A stretch of DNA of 64,000 bases from Bradyrhizobium sp. 199 (GTDB taxonomy: Bacteria; Pseudomonadota; Alphaproteobacteria; Rhizobiales; Xanthobacteraceae): NCBI RefSeq assembly GCF_023073355.1, contig NZ_JADPJI010000005.1, forward strand, positions 1,488,001-1,552,000, read 5' to 3'. The notes beneath the pieces are model-generated. The model had not been told where the DNA came from. It saw only the letters and a program-made list of their open reading frames with translations, and searched no databases. Positions 26,048-35,272 of the stretch are shown here, in pieces. The stretch's first letter is position 1, and each line of letters begins with the position of its first letter. The translations under genes were made by a program, and so were the position numbers.

Positions 26048-26079
26048 ACATGTCAAATGATGATCGCCATTTCATATGA
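26048..26079. promoter_or_regulatory. Candidate operator in the TRAP/GntR divergent region
   Basis: An imperfect inverted repeat: TCAAATG at 26053-26059 and CATTTCA at 26068-26074 match at 6 of 7 positions with an 8-base spacer. Similarity continues outward (ACATGTCAAAT against the reverse of ATTTCATATGA, 8 of 11). It lies between the divergent dctP and GntR genes in an AT-rich patch of otherwise GC-rich DNA. This is where a GntR/FCD autoregulator would be expected to bind. Confidence 0.35.
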
Positions 26080-26087
26080 TATTTCGC

Positions 26088-26118
26088 TGGACGTCAGGGA
26101 TCGTCGGTCTGCTATAAT
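26088..26118 (+). promoter_or_regulatory. Possible sigma-70-type promoter for the GntR gene
   Basis: A perfect TATAAT at 26113-26118 lies 62 bases before the regulator's ATG. A TGGACG at 26088-26093 is a partial -35 match with a slightly long 19-base spacer. Only the -10 box is strong. Confidence 0.35.
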
Positions 26119-26180
26119 GCTGGCAACATTGATGTTCGGCCCTCCGCACGGAGCGGCGGCGATCGGATGGGATCGAAAGC

Positions 26181-26837
26181 ATGACGGCAGTTGATGAACG
26201 GCCCCTGTCGGCGGGCGACAGCGGCTATCAGCGCATTCGGTCGGACATCATTTTCGGGGTGCTCACGCCATCCGGGCGGCTCAGGCTCGATGCCATGAAG
26301 GAAGATTACGGCGTCAGCATCAGCACACTGCGCGAGATCCTCAATCGTCTGACGTCCGAAGGTTTTGTGGTTGCCGAAGGCCAGCGTGGATTCGAGGTGG
26401 CGCCTGTCTCGATCCAGAATCTGCGGGAGCTCGCCGATCTGCGCATCCTGCTGGAGCATCACGCGATGGCTGAGTCGTTCCGCGCCGGCGACGTCGAGTG
26501 GGAGGGCCGTGTGGTTTCAGCGCACCACAAGCTGGCGGCCACCGAGCGAACCGTGCTCAAGGAGGGCGACGATCCCGAGCTCCGCAAGCGCTATGATGGC
26601 GAATTTCACCAGGCGCTGATCTCTGCTTGCGGCTCGCGTGAGTTGATGCACACCCACTCGGTCGTGTTCGACAAATATTTCCGCTATGCGCTGCGCTATC
26701 GCGGCGCCCAGACGATCAACCAGCACAAGGCCCTGCTGGAATGCGCGTTGGAGCGGGACATCAAGACGGCCAGGGCCGTCCTCACCGACCATATCAATGG
26801 CTGCGTCGCGCATGCGCTGTCGTCCTGGAGCAGCTGA
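26181..26837 (+). CDS. GntR-family transcriptional regulator (FCD domain)
   Basis: 218 aa. An N-terminal winged helix-turn-helix (YQRIRSDIIFGVL...LDAMKEDYGVSISTLREILNRL, landmarks) is followed by the wing (VVAEGQRGFEVAPVS). The C-terminal all-helical FCD ligand/metal domain has DLRILLEHHAM, EFHQALISACGSREL and NQHKALLECALERD; its Asp and three His are the usual metal ligands. FCD regulators typically sense carboxylic or sugar acids. It is divergent from the third TRAP operon and 56 bases upstream of the SMP-30 gene on its own strand, so it probably regulates this locus. Confidence 0.93.
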   Translation: MTAVDERPLSAGDSGYQRIRSDIIFGVLTPSGRLRLDAMKEDYGVSISTLREILNRLTSEGFVVAEGQRGFEVAPVSIQNLRELADLRILLEHHAMAESFRAGDVEWEGRVVSAHHKLAATERTVLKEGDDPELRKRYDGEFHQALISACGSRELMHTHSVVFDKYFRYALRYRGAQTINQHKALLECALERDIKTARAVLTDHINGCVAHALSSWSS

Positions 26838-26893
26838 CTGCCCTCTCCCGTCAGAACAATCAATTTTGTCGACGGCCGGAACAGGATACCTGA

Positions 26894-27784
26894 ATGACTC
26901 CGGACACGATCCCCGCGCATCGGGTTGAGACCGCGGTCGCCAGCGCGGATATTCTCGGCGAAACGCCATTGTGGTGCGACCGCTCCCGCAAGCTGTGGTG
27001 GATCGACATCGACAGCAGGCGTCATCAATCCTTCGATCCGGTGACGGGCACCCATCAGTTCGCCTCCCATGATGGCCAATTCCTCGGCAGCCAGGCCCTG
27101 ACGATGGACGGCTCGCATCTGCTCGCGCAGGATCTGCGCCTCGCTCGCCGCGTTTCCGACAAAGCTCCTCCCGCCGAATTCTGCAAGGTCGAACGCGGCC
27201 TGGACAACCGCCTCAATGACGGCCGCGTCGACGCCCGCGGCCGCCTGTGGATCGGCACCATGGACAATCAGCTGCATCGTCCGAACGGTGCGCTGTATCG
27301 TGTGACCGGCGACGGCGAGGTGGCGCGAATCTTCGGCGATGTCATCGTCACGAACGGAATTGCATTCTCGCCGGACAATCGCACGTTCTACTTCACCGAC
27401 ACGCGGCGATACTGCACCTGGATGTTCGACTTTGATGTCGACGAGGGCTTGATCCGAAACAGGCGCTTGTTTGCAGACTATAGCGCTTCTCAGGAAAGAC
27501 CCGACGGTGCGTGCGTCGATGCTGCCGGCGGGCTATGGACGGCTTTCTTTTCCGGGGGCCGGGTCGTGCGATACCGGCCGGACGGGCGGATCGACACGAT
27601 TATCGCGATGCCTGTCACCAATCCGACCTGCCTGTGCTTCGGAGGGAGCGATCTCAAGACGCTGTATGTCACGACGGCAAGAAAGTTCCTGGATCAGCGC
27701 CAGTCGAGCATCGAGCCTCAGGCCGGTCATGTTCTTGCCATTCACGGTGTCGCGCAGGGCCTTCCAGAACATCGGTTCGGCTAG
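26894..27784 (+). CDS. SMP-30/gluconolactonase/LRE-family protein
   Basis: A 296-residue six-bladed beta-propeller. The metal ligands of the family are visible: Glu in ILGETPLWCD, Asn in GRVDARGRLWIGTMDN and in TNGIAFSPDN, and Asp in ERPDGACVDAAGGLW. Members hydrolyse sugar lactones or act as related hydrolases. Start ATG 26894 follows AGGATA. The context (GntR/FCD regulator, TRAP transporter, AroQ) suggests it handles a lactone intermediate of the imported acid. It ends 2 bases before the convergent PepSY gene stop. Confidence 0.9.
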   Translation: MTPDTIPAHRVETAVASADILGETPLWCDRSRKLWWIDIDSRRHQSFDPVTGTHQFASHDGQFLGSQALTMDGSHLLAQDLRLARRVSDKAPPAEFCKVERGLDNRLNDGRVDARGRLWIGTMDNQLHRPNGALYRVTGDGEVARIFGDVIVTNGIAFSPDNRTFYFTDTRRYCTWMFDFDVDEGLIRNRRLFADYSASQERPDGACVDAAGGLWTAFFSGGRVVRYRPDGRIDTIIAMPVTNPTCLCFGGSDLKTLYVTTARKFLDQRQSSIEPQAGHVLAIHGVAQGLPEHRFG

Positions 27785-27786
27785 CC

Positions 27787-29079
27787 CTACTCCGCCGGCG
27801 TGAGTTGGCGCTCATTCAGGCGCACCGCCGCGGTTTCGCGAACGCGGACCCGGGCGCGACGCTTGCGCCACCAGATGACGACGCCAGTGACCGAGAGTGC
27901 GGCAACCACGAGGCCCATGATCGAGATCAGGATGCGGCCGAACAGGCCGACGATCCGTCCCGAATGCAGCGGAAACTGCGCCTGGACGAAGATATCGGCG
28001 GCGGTCCCGACCCAGGGTAGCCGTTCGCCGATCGGGCGGCCATCCTCGCTGTCGTAATAGAGCTGCGCCGGGCCGACGCCGCCGGCGCCGTGATCGTCGC
28101 CGGGGTGGAAGAAAGCGGCGGCGTAGACCCCATGGGCCGGGCCGTAATTGATCGAGCCGACCGGAATGGTCCAGCCTCGCGCCTTGCCGTCGGCCGCCGC
28201 GCGGGCGGCGATGTCGGCGAAGGTGACCTTGGGCTCGATGGGGTTGTCGAGATCGCGATAAGGCCGCTGCTCATAAGGCGTCGGCGTATAGTTCGAGACC
28301 ATCTTCATCAGCGGCGAGAACACCTCGAAATAGAGGTTCAGCGAGAACGCCGTGAAGGCGATGACGAACAACAGGCTCCAGGTCCAAAGGCTGAACGCGC
28401 GATGGATGTCGAAGTTGATCCGGTAGGCGCTGCCGGAGGTCTTGACGGTCCAGGCCGGTGCCCAGCGCGCCCAGAATCCGCGCTCGAGCTGGCGCGTGAC
28501 TTCAGGCGCCCGCGCTGCCCTCGCGCGCCGGCGCGAGGGCAGCGTCAGATAGAAGCCGACGAAGCAATCGATGGTCCAGAAGATGGCGATCACGCCAAGC
28601 ACGCGCATGCCCCAGCGATCGCTGCCCCAGAACTCCGGGATGTGCATCGTGTAATGCAGCTTGTAGAGAAACGAGACGAAGTTTTCCCGCGTCACAGGCC
28701 AGACCGCGCCCCAGTAGCGGCGACCAAGCTCCGCGCCGGTGTTGGGGTCGAGGAAGACCTGATTGTAGTCGAGCGGGTAACGCTTGCCGGTCGTGGGATC
28801 GATCCGCGGCATGACGAAGAACCAGAGCGAGTGACCCTCCTCCGGCGTCATGAAGAGGTAGACGACGCGCGCGTGGGGATCGCGTTGTTCGATGATCTTG
28901 GCGAGCTCGATCGAGGGGATCGCCGGTCCTTTGCTGGTGACGTCGAACAGATGGCTGTTCAAGACGTCGTCGATCTCGTGATCCCACGAGATGATCGCGC
29001 CGGTGATGCCGGAGAAGAACAGGAAGCCGGCCGTGAGCAGTCCAGCCCAGCGATGCAGCTTGCCGAATATCGCTCTCAT
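27787..29079 (-). CDS. PepSY-associated transmembrane protein (iron-regulated type)
   Basis: 430 aa. The N-terminal LHRWAGLLTAGFLFFSGITGAII helix carries the conserved His of this family. A large periplasmic part with PepSY-like features follows, then further helices (LGVIAIFWTIDCFVGFYL, FSLWTWSLLFVIAFTAFSL, RILISIMGLVVAALSVTGVVIWWRKRR; landmarks). Such proteins are often next to siderophore receptors and are thought to reduce or process ferric siderophores at the inner membrane. Here it directly follows the TonB receptor on the same strand (62-base gap). Confidence 0.88.
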   Translation of the reverse strand: MRAIFGKLHRWAGLLTAGFLFFSGITGAIISWDHEIDDVLNSHLFDVTSKGPAIPSIELAKIIEQRDPHARVVYLFMTPEEGHSLWFFVMPRIDPTTGKRYPLDYNQVFLDPNTGAELGRRYWGAVWPVTRENFVSFLYKLHYTMHIPEFWGSDRWGMRVLGVIAIFWTIDCFVGFYLTLPSRRRARAARAPEVTRQLERGFWARWAPAWTVKTSGSAYRINFDIHRAFSLWTWSLLFVIAFTAFSLNLYFEVFSPLMKMVSNYTPTPYEQRPYRDLDNPIEPKVTFADIAARAAADGKARGWTIPVGSINYGPAHGVYAAAFFHPGDDHGAGGVGPAQLYYDSEDGRPIGERLPWVGTAADIFVQAQFPLHSGRIVGLFGRILISIMGLVVAALSVTGVVIWWRKRRARVRVRETAAVRLNERQLTPAE

Positions 29080-29141
29080 CGTCGTCTACTCTCATCAAGC
29101 GGTCCGGCTCGCATTCGCCCTCGACCGTCCTCAGATTGAAC

Positions 29142-31505
29142 TCACCAGCGGTACGTCAGCTTGCCGATGGCTTTCCGTCCCTCGGCATACATGCAGCCCG
29201 ACAGGCCGTAGCAGGCCGCGACATAGCGCGTGTCCGCGAGGTTGGTGACGTTCAGCGACAGACGCCAATTGTCCCTGGTGTAGGCAACGAGCGCATCCAG
29301 CACGGTTGCCGATCCCACCTTGAACGTGTTGGCATCATCGCCCCAGGTCGCGCCGACATAGCGAATGCCGCCGCCGAATTGAAGGCCGGCGGCCGGCCCG
29401 TTCTGGAGCGTGTAGTCGCTCCACAGCGAAGCGCGGTTAAGCGGCACCGTGACCGGCGCCTTGCCGACATTGACCGGGTCCTGCGTGACCACGGCATCGA
29501 TATAGGCGTAGGCCGCCCGCAGGTTCCAGCCGTCGGCGACTGACATCGTGCCTTCGAGTTCGATGCCGCGCGATTTCACCTGTCCGGTCTGCTCGGCAAA
29601 GGTGCTTGCAGGCACGTAGACGACGACGTTGTCTCGCGTAAGGTCGAAGGCCGCGAAGGTAAATAGCGCATTCCATCCGAGCGGCTGGTATTTGACGCCT
29701 ACTTCGTACTGCACACCGGTCTCGGGATTGAGCATCTGTCCGGACGCGCTGGTTGCGAGCACCGGCAGAAACGATTCCGAATAGCTGAAATACGGAGCGA
29801 TGCCGTTGTCGAAATTGTACATCACGGCGGCGCGGCCGGTGAAGGCCGATGCATCCTTCGAGGACGAGGTGTTGGTAATACCGCTGTCGAGCTGCGTTGT
29901 TACGAAATCCTGGCGACCACCGAGCTGGAATGACAGCCGGCCTAGCTTGATCTGATCCTGCGCGTAGAGGCCGACCTGCGACTGCTTGACGCCAGTGTTG
30001 TCGTACATGCCGCCGAGCGTCCAGTCGTAGCTGTAAACCGGGTTGAAGACGTTGATCTCAGGCGCCGACGTCGTGACGGCAAAGGCGGTGTCGCGAAACG
30101 TGGTGTTGCGATAGTCGAGCCCGACGAGCGTGGTGTGGCTGAGGATGCCGGTGGTGAATTTGCCCTGCAGCTGGTTGTCCACCGCGAAGGAGTTGATGTA
30201 CGAGTTGCTGTAGCTGCCGAAACGCCCCAGCTGCCCCGCCGCCTCGTCGGTATATCCCGTGCCCCAGAAGGTCTTCTCCTCGTTGTGCTGATAGGCGTAA
30301 CGCAGGTTCTGCCGGAACGTGATGTTGTCGGTGAAATTGTGCGAGAGCTGGTAGCCGGCCGTCGCGATCTCGGTGTTGAACGCGTTGAAACCCGGCACGC
30401 CCGCGAAGAACGAGACCGGGATGGTGCGGCCGTTGTTCGGCCACACCGTGCCCGAGGCCGGCAGGAACTGCAGGCCCCACCCGGCCCGATCCCGCTGGTA
30501 GTTGGCCAGGATCGTGATGGTGGTGTCCTCGTTCGGCTTGAAGGTGACGGCGGGCGCGATGAAAACGCGGTTGTCCTTGGTGAAGTCGACCTGGGTTTCG
30601 CCGTCGCGGACAACGCCGGTCAGGCGCCAGAGCACGGTGCCTTCCTTGTTGGCGGCACCGCCCATGTCGAACTGGCCCTGATAGCGGTTGAAGCTGCCGC
30701 CGGAGATCGAGACTTCGCCGAACTGCTGCGCCGTCGGCAGCTTGGTCACGTAGTTGAGGATGCCGCCCGTGCCGCTGCCGCCATACATCGCCGAGGACGG
30801 CCCCTTGAGAACCTCGATGCGCTCGGCGCCGTAGGGATCGAGGCCGTTGAAATGCACGTAGTTGCTGGACGGAATCCGCAAGCCGTCGACGTAGAGGCCC
30901 GACATGGTCGTGTCGAACCCGCGGATCTGGAGCGCGCCGAAGCGGGTATCCGAACCACCATTGACGTCGCCGCTGACACCGGCGGTGTAGCGCAGCGCCT
31001 CGCCGATCGAGACCGCGCCCTGGTTTCTGACCTGGTCGGTGGTGACGACGGATACCGACTGCGGAGTTTCGATCAGCGGCGTATCCGTCTTTGTCGCGGT
31101 GCCGCTGCGCATCGCAACGAAACCGCGCACCGGACCGTTGGCGCGTTCACCGGTGGCGCCGTTCGATGAGGCCGATTGGGTTGGCGCAGCTTGCTGCGCC
31201 GGAGAGCGACGACTGGCGCGCGCGGTGCGTGTCGCCCCTGACTGTCGCGATGAAGCAGCCGCCGCAGGACGGGCGCGCTGAGCCGCGGCTTCGACCGTGA
31301 CGGCCGGAATCTGCGTCTGCGCCTCCACGGCACCGAGCGGAACGATGAGAGCGAATGTGCTGGCCGCTCCGAGGAAAAGCACCTGTGTTTGTCGACGACG
31401 CGCGTCGGAGCGCGAAACAAATTGGAAGTCGGTCACGTCTGTCGAGGCCCCACGCACTGCCGGCTTCGCCGGTATGGTTGTGATGCCTCGCCCTAACGCA
31501 GGCAT
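29142..31505 (-). CDS. TonB-dependent siderophore receptor
   Basis: A 787-residue outer-membrane receptor. An N-terminal extension and signal-like segment (VLFLGAASTFALIVPLGAVEAQ) is followed by an Ala/Arg/Ser-rich linker. The plug domain has IETPQSVSVVTTDQVRNQGA, RGFDTTMSGLYVDGLRI and the PSSAMYGGSGTGG motif. A beta-barrel follows, ending LADTRYVAACYGLSGCMYAEG and a terminal Trp. The paired Cys near the end are typical of ferrichrome/hydroxamate-type receptors, but the ligand cannot be fixed. The start at ATG 31505 lacks a strong Shine-Dalgarno; GTG 31436 is an alternative. The PepSY gene is downstream. Confidence 0.92.
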   Translation of the reverse strand: MPALGRGITTIPAKPAVRGASTDVTDFQFVSRSDARRRQTQVLFLGAASTFALIVPLGAVEAQTQIPAVTVEAAAQRARPAAAASSRQSGATRTARASRRSPAQQAAPTQSASSNGATGERANGPVRGFVAMRSGTATKTDTPLIETPQSVSVVTTDQVRNQGAVSIGEALRYTAGVSGDVNGGSDTRFGALQIRGFDTTMSGLYVDGLRIPSSNYVHFNGLDPYGAERIEVLKGPSSAMYGGSGTGGILNYVTKLPTAQQFGEVSISGGSFNRYQGQFDMGGAANKEGTVLWRLTGVVRDGETQVDFTKDNRVFIAPAVTFKPNEDTTITILANYQRDRAGWGLQFLPASGTVWPNNGRTIPVSFFAGVPGFNAFNTEIATAGYQLSHNFTDNITFRQNLRYAYQHNEEKTFWGTGYTDEAAGQLGRFGSYSNSYINSFAVDNQLQGKFTTGILSHTTLVGLDYRNTTFRDTAFAVTTSAPEINVFNPVYSYDWTLGGMYDNTGVKQSQVGLYAQDQIKLGRLSFQLGGRQDFVTTQLDSGITNTSSSKDASAFTGRAAVMYNFDNGIAPYFSYSESFLPVLATSASGQMLNPETGVQYEVGVKYQPLGWNALFTFAAFDLTRDNVVVYVPASTFAEQTGQVKSRGIELEGTMSVADGWNLRAAYAYIDAVVTQDPVNVGKAPVTVPLNRASLWSDYTLQNGPAAGLQFGGGIRYVGATWGDDANTFKVGSATVLDALVAYTRDNWRLSLNVTNLADTRYVAACYGLSGCMYAEGRKAIGKLTYRW

Positions 31506-31527
31506 GTTGGGAGTGCGATAGGAACAG

Positions 31528-31545
31528 CGTTAGAATTTCTCCAGA
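31528..31545. promoter_or_regulatory. Weak candidate iron-control element
   Basis: TTAGAATTTCTCC, about 25 bases upstream of the receptor start, contains the palindrome AGAA-T-TTCT. It partly resembles the Irr-type iron control element of Bradyrhizobium (TTTAGAA...TTCTAAA). The outer bases match poorly, so this is only a pointer. Confidence 0.22.
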
Positions 31546-31647
31546 CATGTGCGCAACGCGTGCGGCGAATGCGCTCAGTCACGATTCGGAATTTGGAATG
31601 TTTCCAGGCGAACAAAATCTGCCTGTCGGCAACATCTTGAAATCGCG

Positions 31648-32313
31648 TCAGTGATGCCGCAGCCGGCGGTTGACCCTGCGCGCCAGATAGTCGCCGGCGC
31701 TCTGGACGAGCTGCACCAGCGCAATCAGAACGACGACGACGGCCAGCATCATCTCCGGCATGAAGCGCTGATAGCCGTAGCGGATGCCGAGGTCGCCGAG
31801 ACCGCCGCCGCCGACCGCGCCGACCATCGCGGAGTAGCCGAGCAGACTGACCACTGCGAGCGTCAGCGCCAGCAAAAGACCCGGCAGCGCCTCCGGGATC
31901 AGCACCTTGAACACGATCTGAAGCGGCGAGGCGCCGAACGAGGACGCGGTCTCGATCAGGCCGCCATCGACCTCGCGGATGGCGGCTTCGACCAGACGCG
32001 CGATGAACGGCGTCGACGCAATCGTCAGCGGCACGATCGCCGCACTCGATCCGATCGAGGTGCCCGCAACGAGGCGCGTGAACGGGATGATGGCGACGAC
32101 CAGGATGATGAACGGCGTCGACCGCGTCGCATTGACGACGATGCCGAGCACGCGATTGACGATGGGAGCCGCGAACAGCTCGCCCTTCCGGCTGGTTGCG
32201 AGGAAGACGCCGAGCGGCAGGCCGAAGGCGGTGCCGAGCAGCGCCGCGATACCGACCATGTACAGGCTCTCGAAAGTCGCCTGGATGATCAGGTTGATGA
32301 GTTCAGGCGACAT
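31648..32313 (-). CDS. metI: Methionine ABC transporter permease
   Basis: 221 aa with five hydrophobic segments and the MetI-type EAA loop (EAAIREVDGGLIETASSFGAS). SLLGYSAMVGAVGGGGLGDLGIRYGYQRF near the C-terminus is highly characteristic of MetI (landmark). Its start overlaps the metN end by 11 bases (32303-32313), consistent with coupling. It forms the membrane channel for D/L-methionine uptake with MetN. Confidence 0.93.
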   Translation of the reverse strand: MSPELINLIIQATFESLYMVGIAALLGTAFGLPLGVFLATSRKGELFAAPIVNRVLGIVVNATRSTPFIILVVAIIPFTRLVAGTSIGSSAAIVPLTIASTPFIARLVEAAIREVDGGLIETASSFGASPLQIVFKVLIPEALPGLLLALTLAVVSLLGYSAMVGAVGGGGLGDLGIRYGYQRFMPEMMLAVVVVLIALVQLVQSAGDYLARRVNRRLRHH

Positions 32314-33454
32314 AGCCGAGATGCTCCGCAGGGAATTGATGTTGAGACAGAAAGGCCAGCGTCCGCGTCACCGCGTCCTCGCCGCTGGAAATACCGAGGG
32401 GAATGCCGAGAACGAGCGAGCCCACATGCTGGCCACCGATCTCGTCGATGCGGGCCGACAGCAGCGCCACGTCGAGACCGAGCTCGCGGGCGAGCCGCGC
32501 CACCAGGGTGTCACCGGCCCCTGCCCCGCGCACTTGAAGGCGGATCACGGCCTGCCCGCCGGCCGGCGGCGCCGCCACGATCCGGCTCGCCAGCGACACC
32601 GGCAGGCTGTCGCCGATCACTTCGGTCAGGAAGGACTGCGTGATCGGATGCTTAGGCTGGGTGAAGATGTCGGCGACATCGCCGCTTTCGACCACATGGC
32701 CGGCATCGAGCACGACCACTTCCTTGGCAAGCTGGCGCACCACGGACATTTCGTGGGTGATCAGCACGATGGTCACCCCAAGCTCGCGATTGATGTTCGC
32801 CAGCAGATCGAGGATCGCGCGCGTGGTCTGCGGATCGAGTGCGGAAGTCGCCTCATCCGACAGCAACACGCTCGGCCGTGTCGCCAGCGCGCGGGCGATG
32901 CCGACCCGCTGCTTCTGGCCGCCGGAGAGTTCGGACGGATAGCGGTCGTGCTTGTCCGCGATGCCGACGAGCGCGAGCAGCTCGGAGACTCGGGAGTTGA
33001 TATCGGCCTTGGCCCAGCCGGCGATCTCCAGCGGCAGCGCGATGTTGTCGGCCGCCGTGCGCGACGACAGCAGGTTGAAATGCTGGAAGATCATGCCGAT
33101 CGAGCGCTGCGCCAACCGCAAGTCGCGGCCTGCCAGAGCCGAGATGTTGCGGCCGTCGACCACGACTTGTCCGGTGGTCGGCTTCTCCAGGCCGTTGATC
33201 AGCCGCACCAGGCTCGACTTGCCGGCGCCGGAGCGGCCGATCACTCCGGTGATGGAACCACGGGGTATCGCGAAGTCGATGTCTTGCAGCGCGTTGACGC
33301 CGGGCTTGCCGCGGTAGGCCGGATAGGTCTTCGAGATCCCGGCGAAACGGACCATGGCGTCCGGTTCAGTCGCGAGCAGTGACATCGCTTCAGGCGGCGC
33401 GATGGGCTGTCCGACGGCGAGCGATTGGTGAGCGTTCATGGAGGCGGCCTTCAT
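32303..33454 (-). CDS. metN: Methionine ABC transporter ATP-binding protein
   Basis: 383 aa. A complete ABC ATPase: Walker A GRSGAGKSS, Q-loop, signature LSGGQKQRVGIARAL, Walker B VLLSDEATSALD and an H-loop His (VLITHEM). A C-terminal NIL/ACT-like domain follows, the methionine-sensing regulatory domain typical of MetN. ATG 33454 or the next ATG at 33439 could be the start; neither has a strong Shine-Dalgarno. metI follows. No metQ binding protein gene is found in the window, so the periplasmic component must be elsewhere. Confidence 0.94.
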   Translation of the reverse strand: MKAASMNAHQSLAVGQPIAPPEAMSLLATEPDAMVRFAGISKTYPAYRGKPGVNALQDIDFAIPRGSITGVIGRSGAGKSSLVRLINGLEKPTTGQVVVDGRNISALAGRDLRLAQRSIGMIFQHFNLLSSRTAADNIALPLEIAGWAKADINSRVSELLALVGIADKHDRYPSELSGGQKQRVGIARALATRPSVLLSDEATSALDPQTTRAILDLLANINRELGVTIVLITHEMSVVRQLAKEVVVLDAGHVVESGDVADIFTQPKHPITQSFLTEVIGDSLPVSLASRIVAAPPAGGQAVIRLQVRGAGAGDTLVARLARELGLDVALLSARIDEIGGQHVGSLVLGIPLGISSGEDAVTRTLAFLSQHQFPAEHLGYVA

Positions 33455-33686
33455 ACACGATAGTTCTCCCGTCCTCCCGAAAAGGCAAACGAGAGCCGGG
33501 TCGCATCAGCGACTGGAGGTGGAACAGCGACAAACGCCTCAAGGGGCACGCGCTGCATCGCAGCACGCACCATCGCCTTTTCCAGTCTTTCTTGCAATGT
33601 CAGATATTTGCGGGGAGAGGGACGAAGATTCCCTGATCCCTCCCCTGAGAAGAATATTCCTTCGCAGGGTATGCCCCGCGCCCCGC
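33455..33686. other. Intergenic region without a recognisable gene
   Basis: 232 bases upstream of metN. Both strands have short open frames but none resembles a known protein. I see no clear SAM-type riboswitch. Presumably it holds the metNI promoter and the 3' flank of the transporter pseudogene. Confidence 0.4.
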
Positions 33687-35161
33687 TCATCCCATCCGCA
33701 ACCAGGGCAACACGATCAGCAGGAGCCCGGCGAAATAGAGCAGCCCGAAGATCAGGCCAAAACCCCAGAACTGCGCCTTTCCGATATAGCCGCTGCCGAA
33801 ATACATCGGTGCGGGGCCGGTCGCGTAAGGCGAGATCACGCCCATCAGCCCGAGCGAGTACATGCAGAGCATGGCGAGTGTCGTGACCGGCAAATCGGGG
33901 ATGCCCGATCCGACCGCGAGCACGACCGGCAGCACGGCGGCCGCGTGCGAGGTGATGCTCGAGAAGAAATAGTGGATCCAGAAGAACAGCGCGACCAGCA
34001 GCAGCATCGCGGTCGACGGCGACAGCCCGGCGAGCGGTTTTGCGTATTCGGTTGCAAACCATTTGATGAAGCCGATCTCGTTGAGGCCAGATAGGCCAGC
34101 GTCAGCAGCGACGTGAAATAGAAGAACACCTCCCAGGCGCCCTTCTCGCTGACGATGTCGGCAAACTCGATCACGCCGGTCACCAGCATCAAGGAGATCA
34201 CGATGAACACGACCGTGGTCGCGTTGACGAAGTTCGAGCCGAGCACGGGCACATGGATGTCCGGACTCGAGCCCGCGATCCACAGGAACATCGCGAGCAC
34301 GATCAGGCCGAGCATGATCCACTCGTTGCGCGACATCGGGCCCATCTCGGCGAGTTCCTTCGTCGCCCATTCGGCGATCTCCGGGCTGCGTTTCACCTCG
34401 GGGCGGCAGACGGCGTAGCTGAGCAGCGGAACGAGCACCATCAGCAGAATGCCGAGCGGCGCGAAGCCGAGAAACCACTGGCCCCAGCTGACCTCGACCC
34501 CGACGGTCTTCTTGGCGATCGCCAGTGCCGCCGCGTTGGGCGCAAGCGCCGTGAAGAACAGCGAACTGGTGACGGCGGTCGCGGCAAACGCCGTCCACAT
34601 CACATAGGTGCCGATCCTGCCGGCGGTCGGCCCCGGCTCGGAGCCATAGATGCGCGGGATGTTGCTGATGATGGGATAGACGATGCCACCACTGCGCGCG
34701 GTATTGGACGGCGTCGCGGGCGCGAGCAGGAAGTCGGACATCGCGACCGCATAGCCAAGGCCGAGCGTGTTGCTGCCGAGCCGCTGCACCAGCACCAGGG
34801 CAATGCGCCGGCCGAGCTGGCTCTTGCGATAGCCGATCGAGAACACGAAGGCGCCGACGATCAACCAGACCGTGCTCTCGGCAAAACCTGCCAGCATCCA
34901 GCGCAGCGACTTGGTCGGATCGGGATCGATATAGCCGCTGATGCCGGCGACGGTGAGCCCGATCAGGCCGACCGCGCCGACCGGCATCGATTCCAGAATG
35001 AGCCCGGTGATGACGGCCGCGAACACGGCGAAATAGTGCCACTGGTTGACGTTGAGCCCCGAGGGCACCGGCCACAGATAGATCACCAGCCACACCGCGA
35101 GCGGCGCGACCAACCTCCACCGAAATCCCTTTGCCTCCGGCGCCTGCGTGCTAACCGTCAT
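33687..35161 (-). pseudogene. SLC13/DASS-family anion (dicarboxylate) symporter, frameshifted
   Basis: The start at ATG 35161 has a strong GGGGGAGAG Shine-Dalgarno. About 355 codons read a typical DASS transporter: PLAVWLVIYLWPVPSGL, the helices around WLIVGAFVFSIGYRKSQLG, LLAPATPSNTARSGGI with the SNT sodium motif, and VFFYFTSLLTLAYL. The frame then breaks at about 34091-34094. The missing C-terminal third continues in the -1 frame (SGLNEIGFIKWFA, FSSITSHAAAVLPVVLAVGSG, the second SxT motif, ATGPAPMYFGSGYIG) down to 33687. One lost base would explain this. The second half has no stop codons and looks intact, so it is either a very recent mutation or a sequencing error. Confidence 0.85.
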
Positions 35162-35272
35162 GGGCTCTCCCCCTCGATCGTCGTCGCCGCTGCGGCCCGT
35201 GGGCCGAGCCCGCTCTTGTCCCATGCCGCGTATACGGACTGTCCACGACGCGATCAATGGTCGGACATCAAT

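Noticed and set aside
31549..33382. Plus-strand frames opposite metNI
   Set aside because: Antisense to two clear ABC transporter genes; no recognisable protein features.
33455..33686. SAM riboswitch upstream of metN
   Set aside because: I could not find the conserved core of any SAM riboswitch class in this stretch.
34085..34100. Programmed -1 frameshift in the DASS transporter
   Set aside because: No slippery heptamer or downstream pseudoknot is apparent; mutation or sequencing error is simpler.
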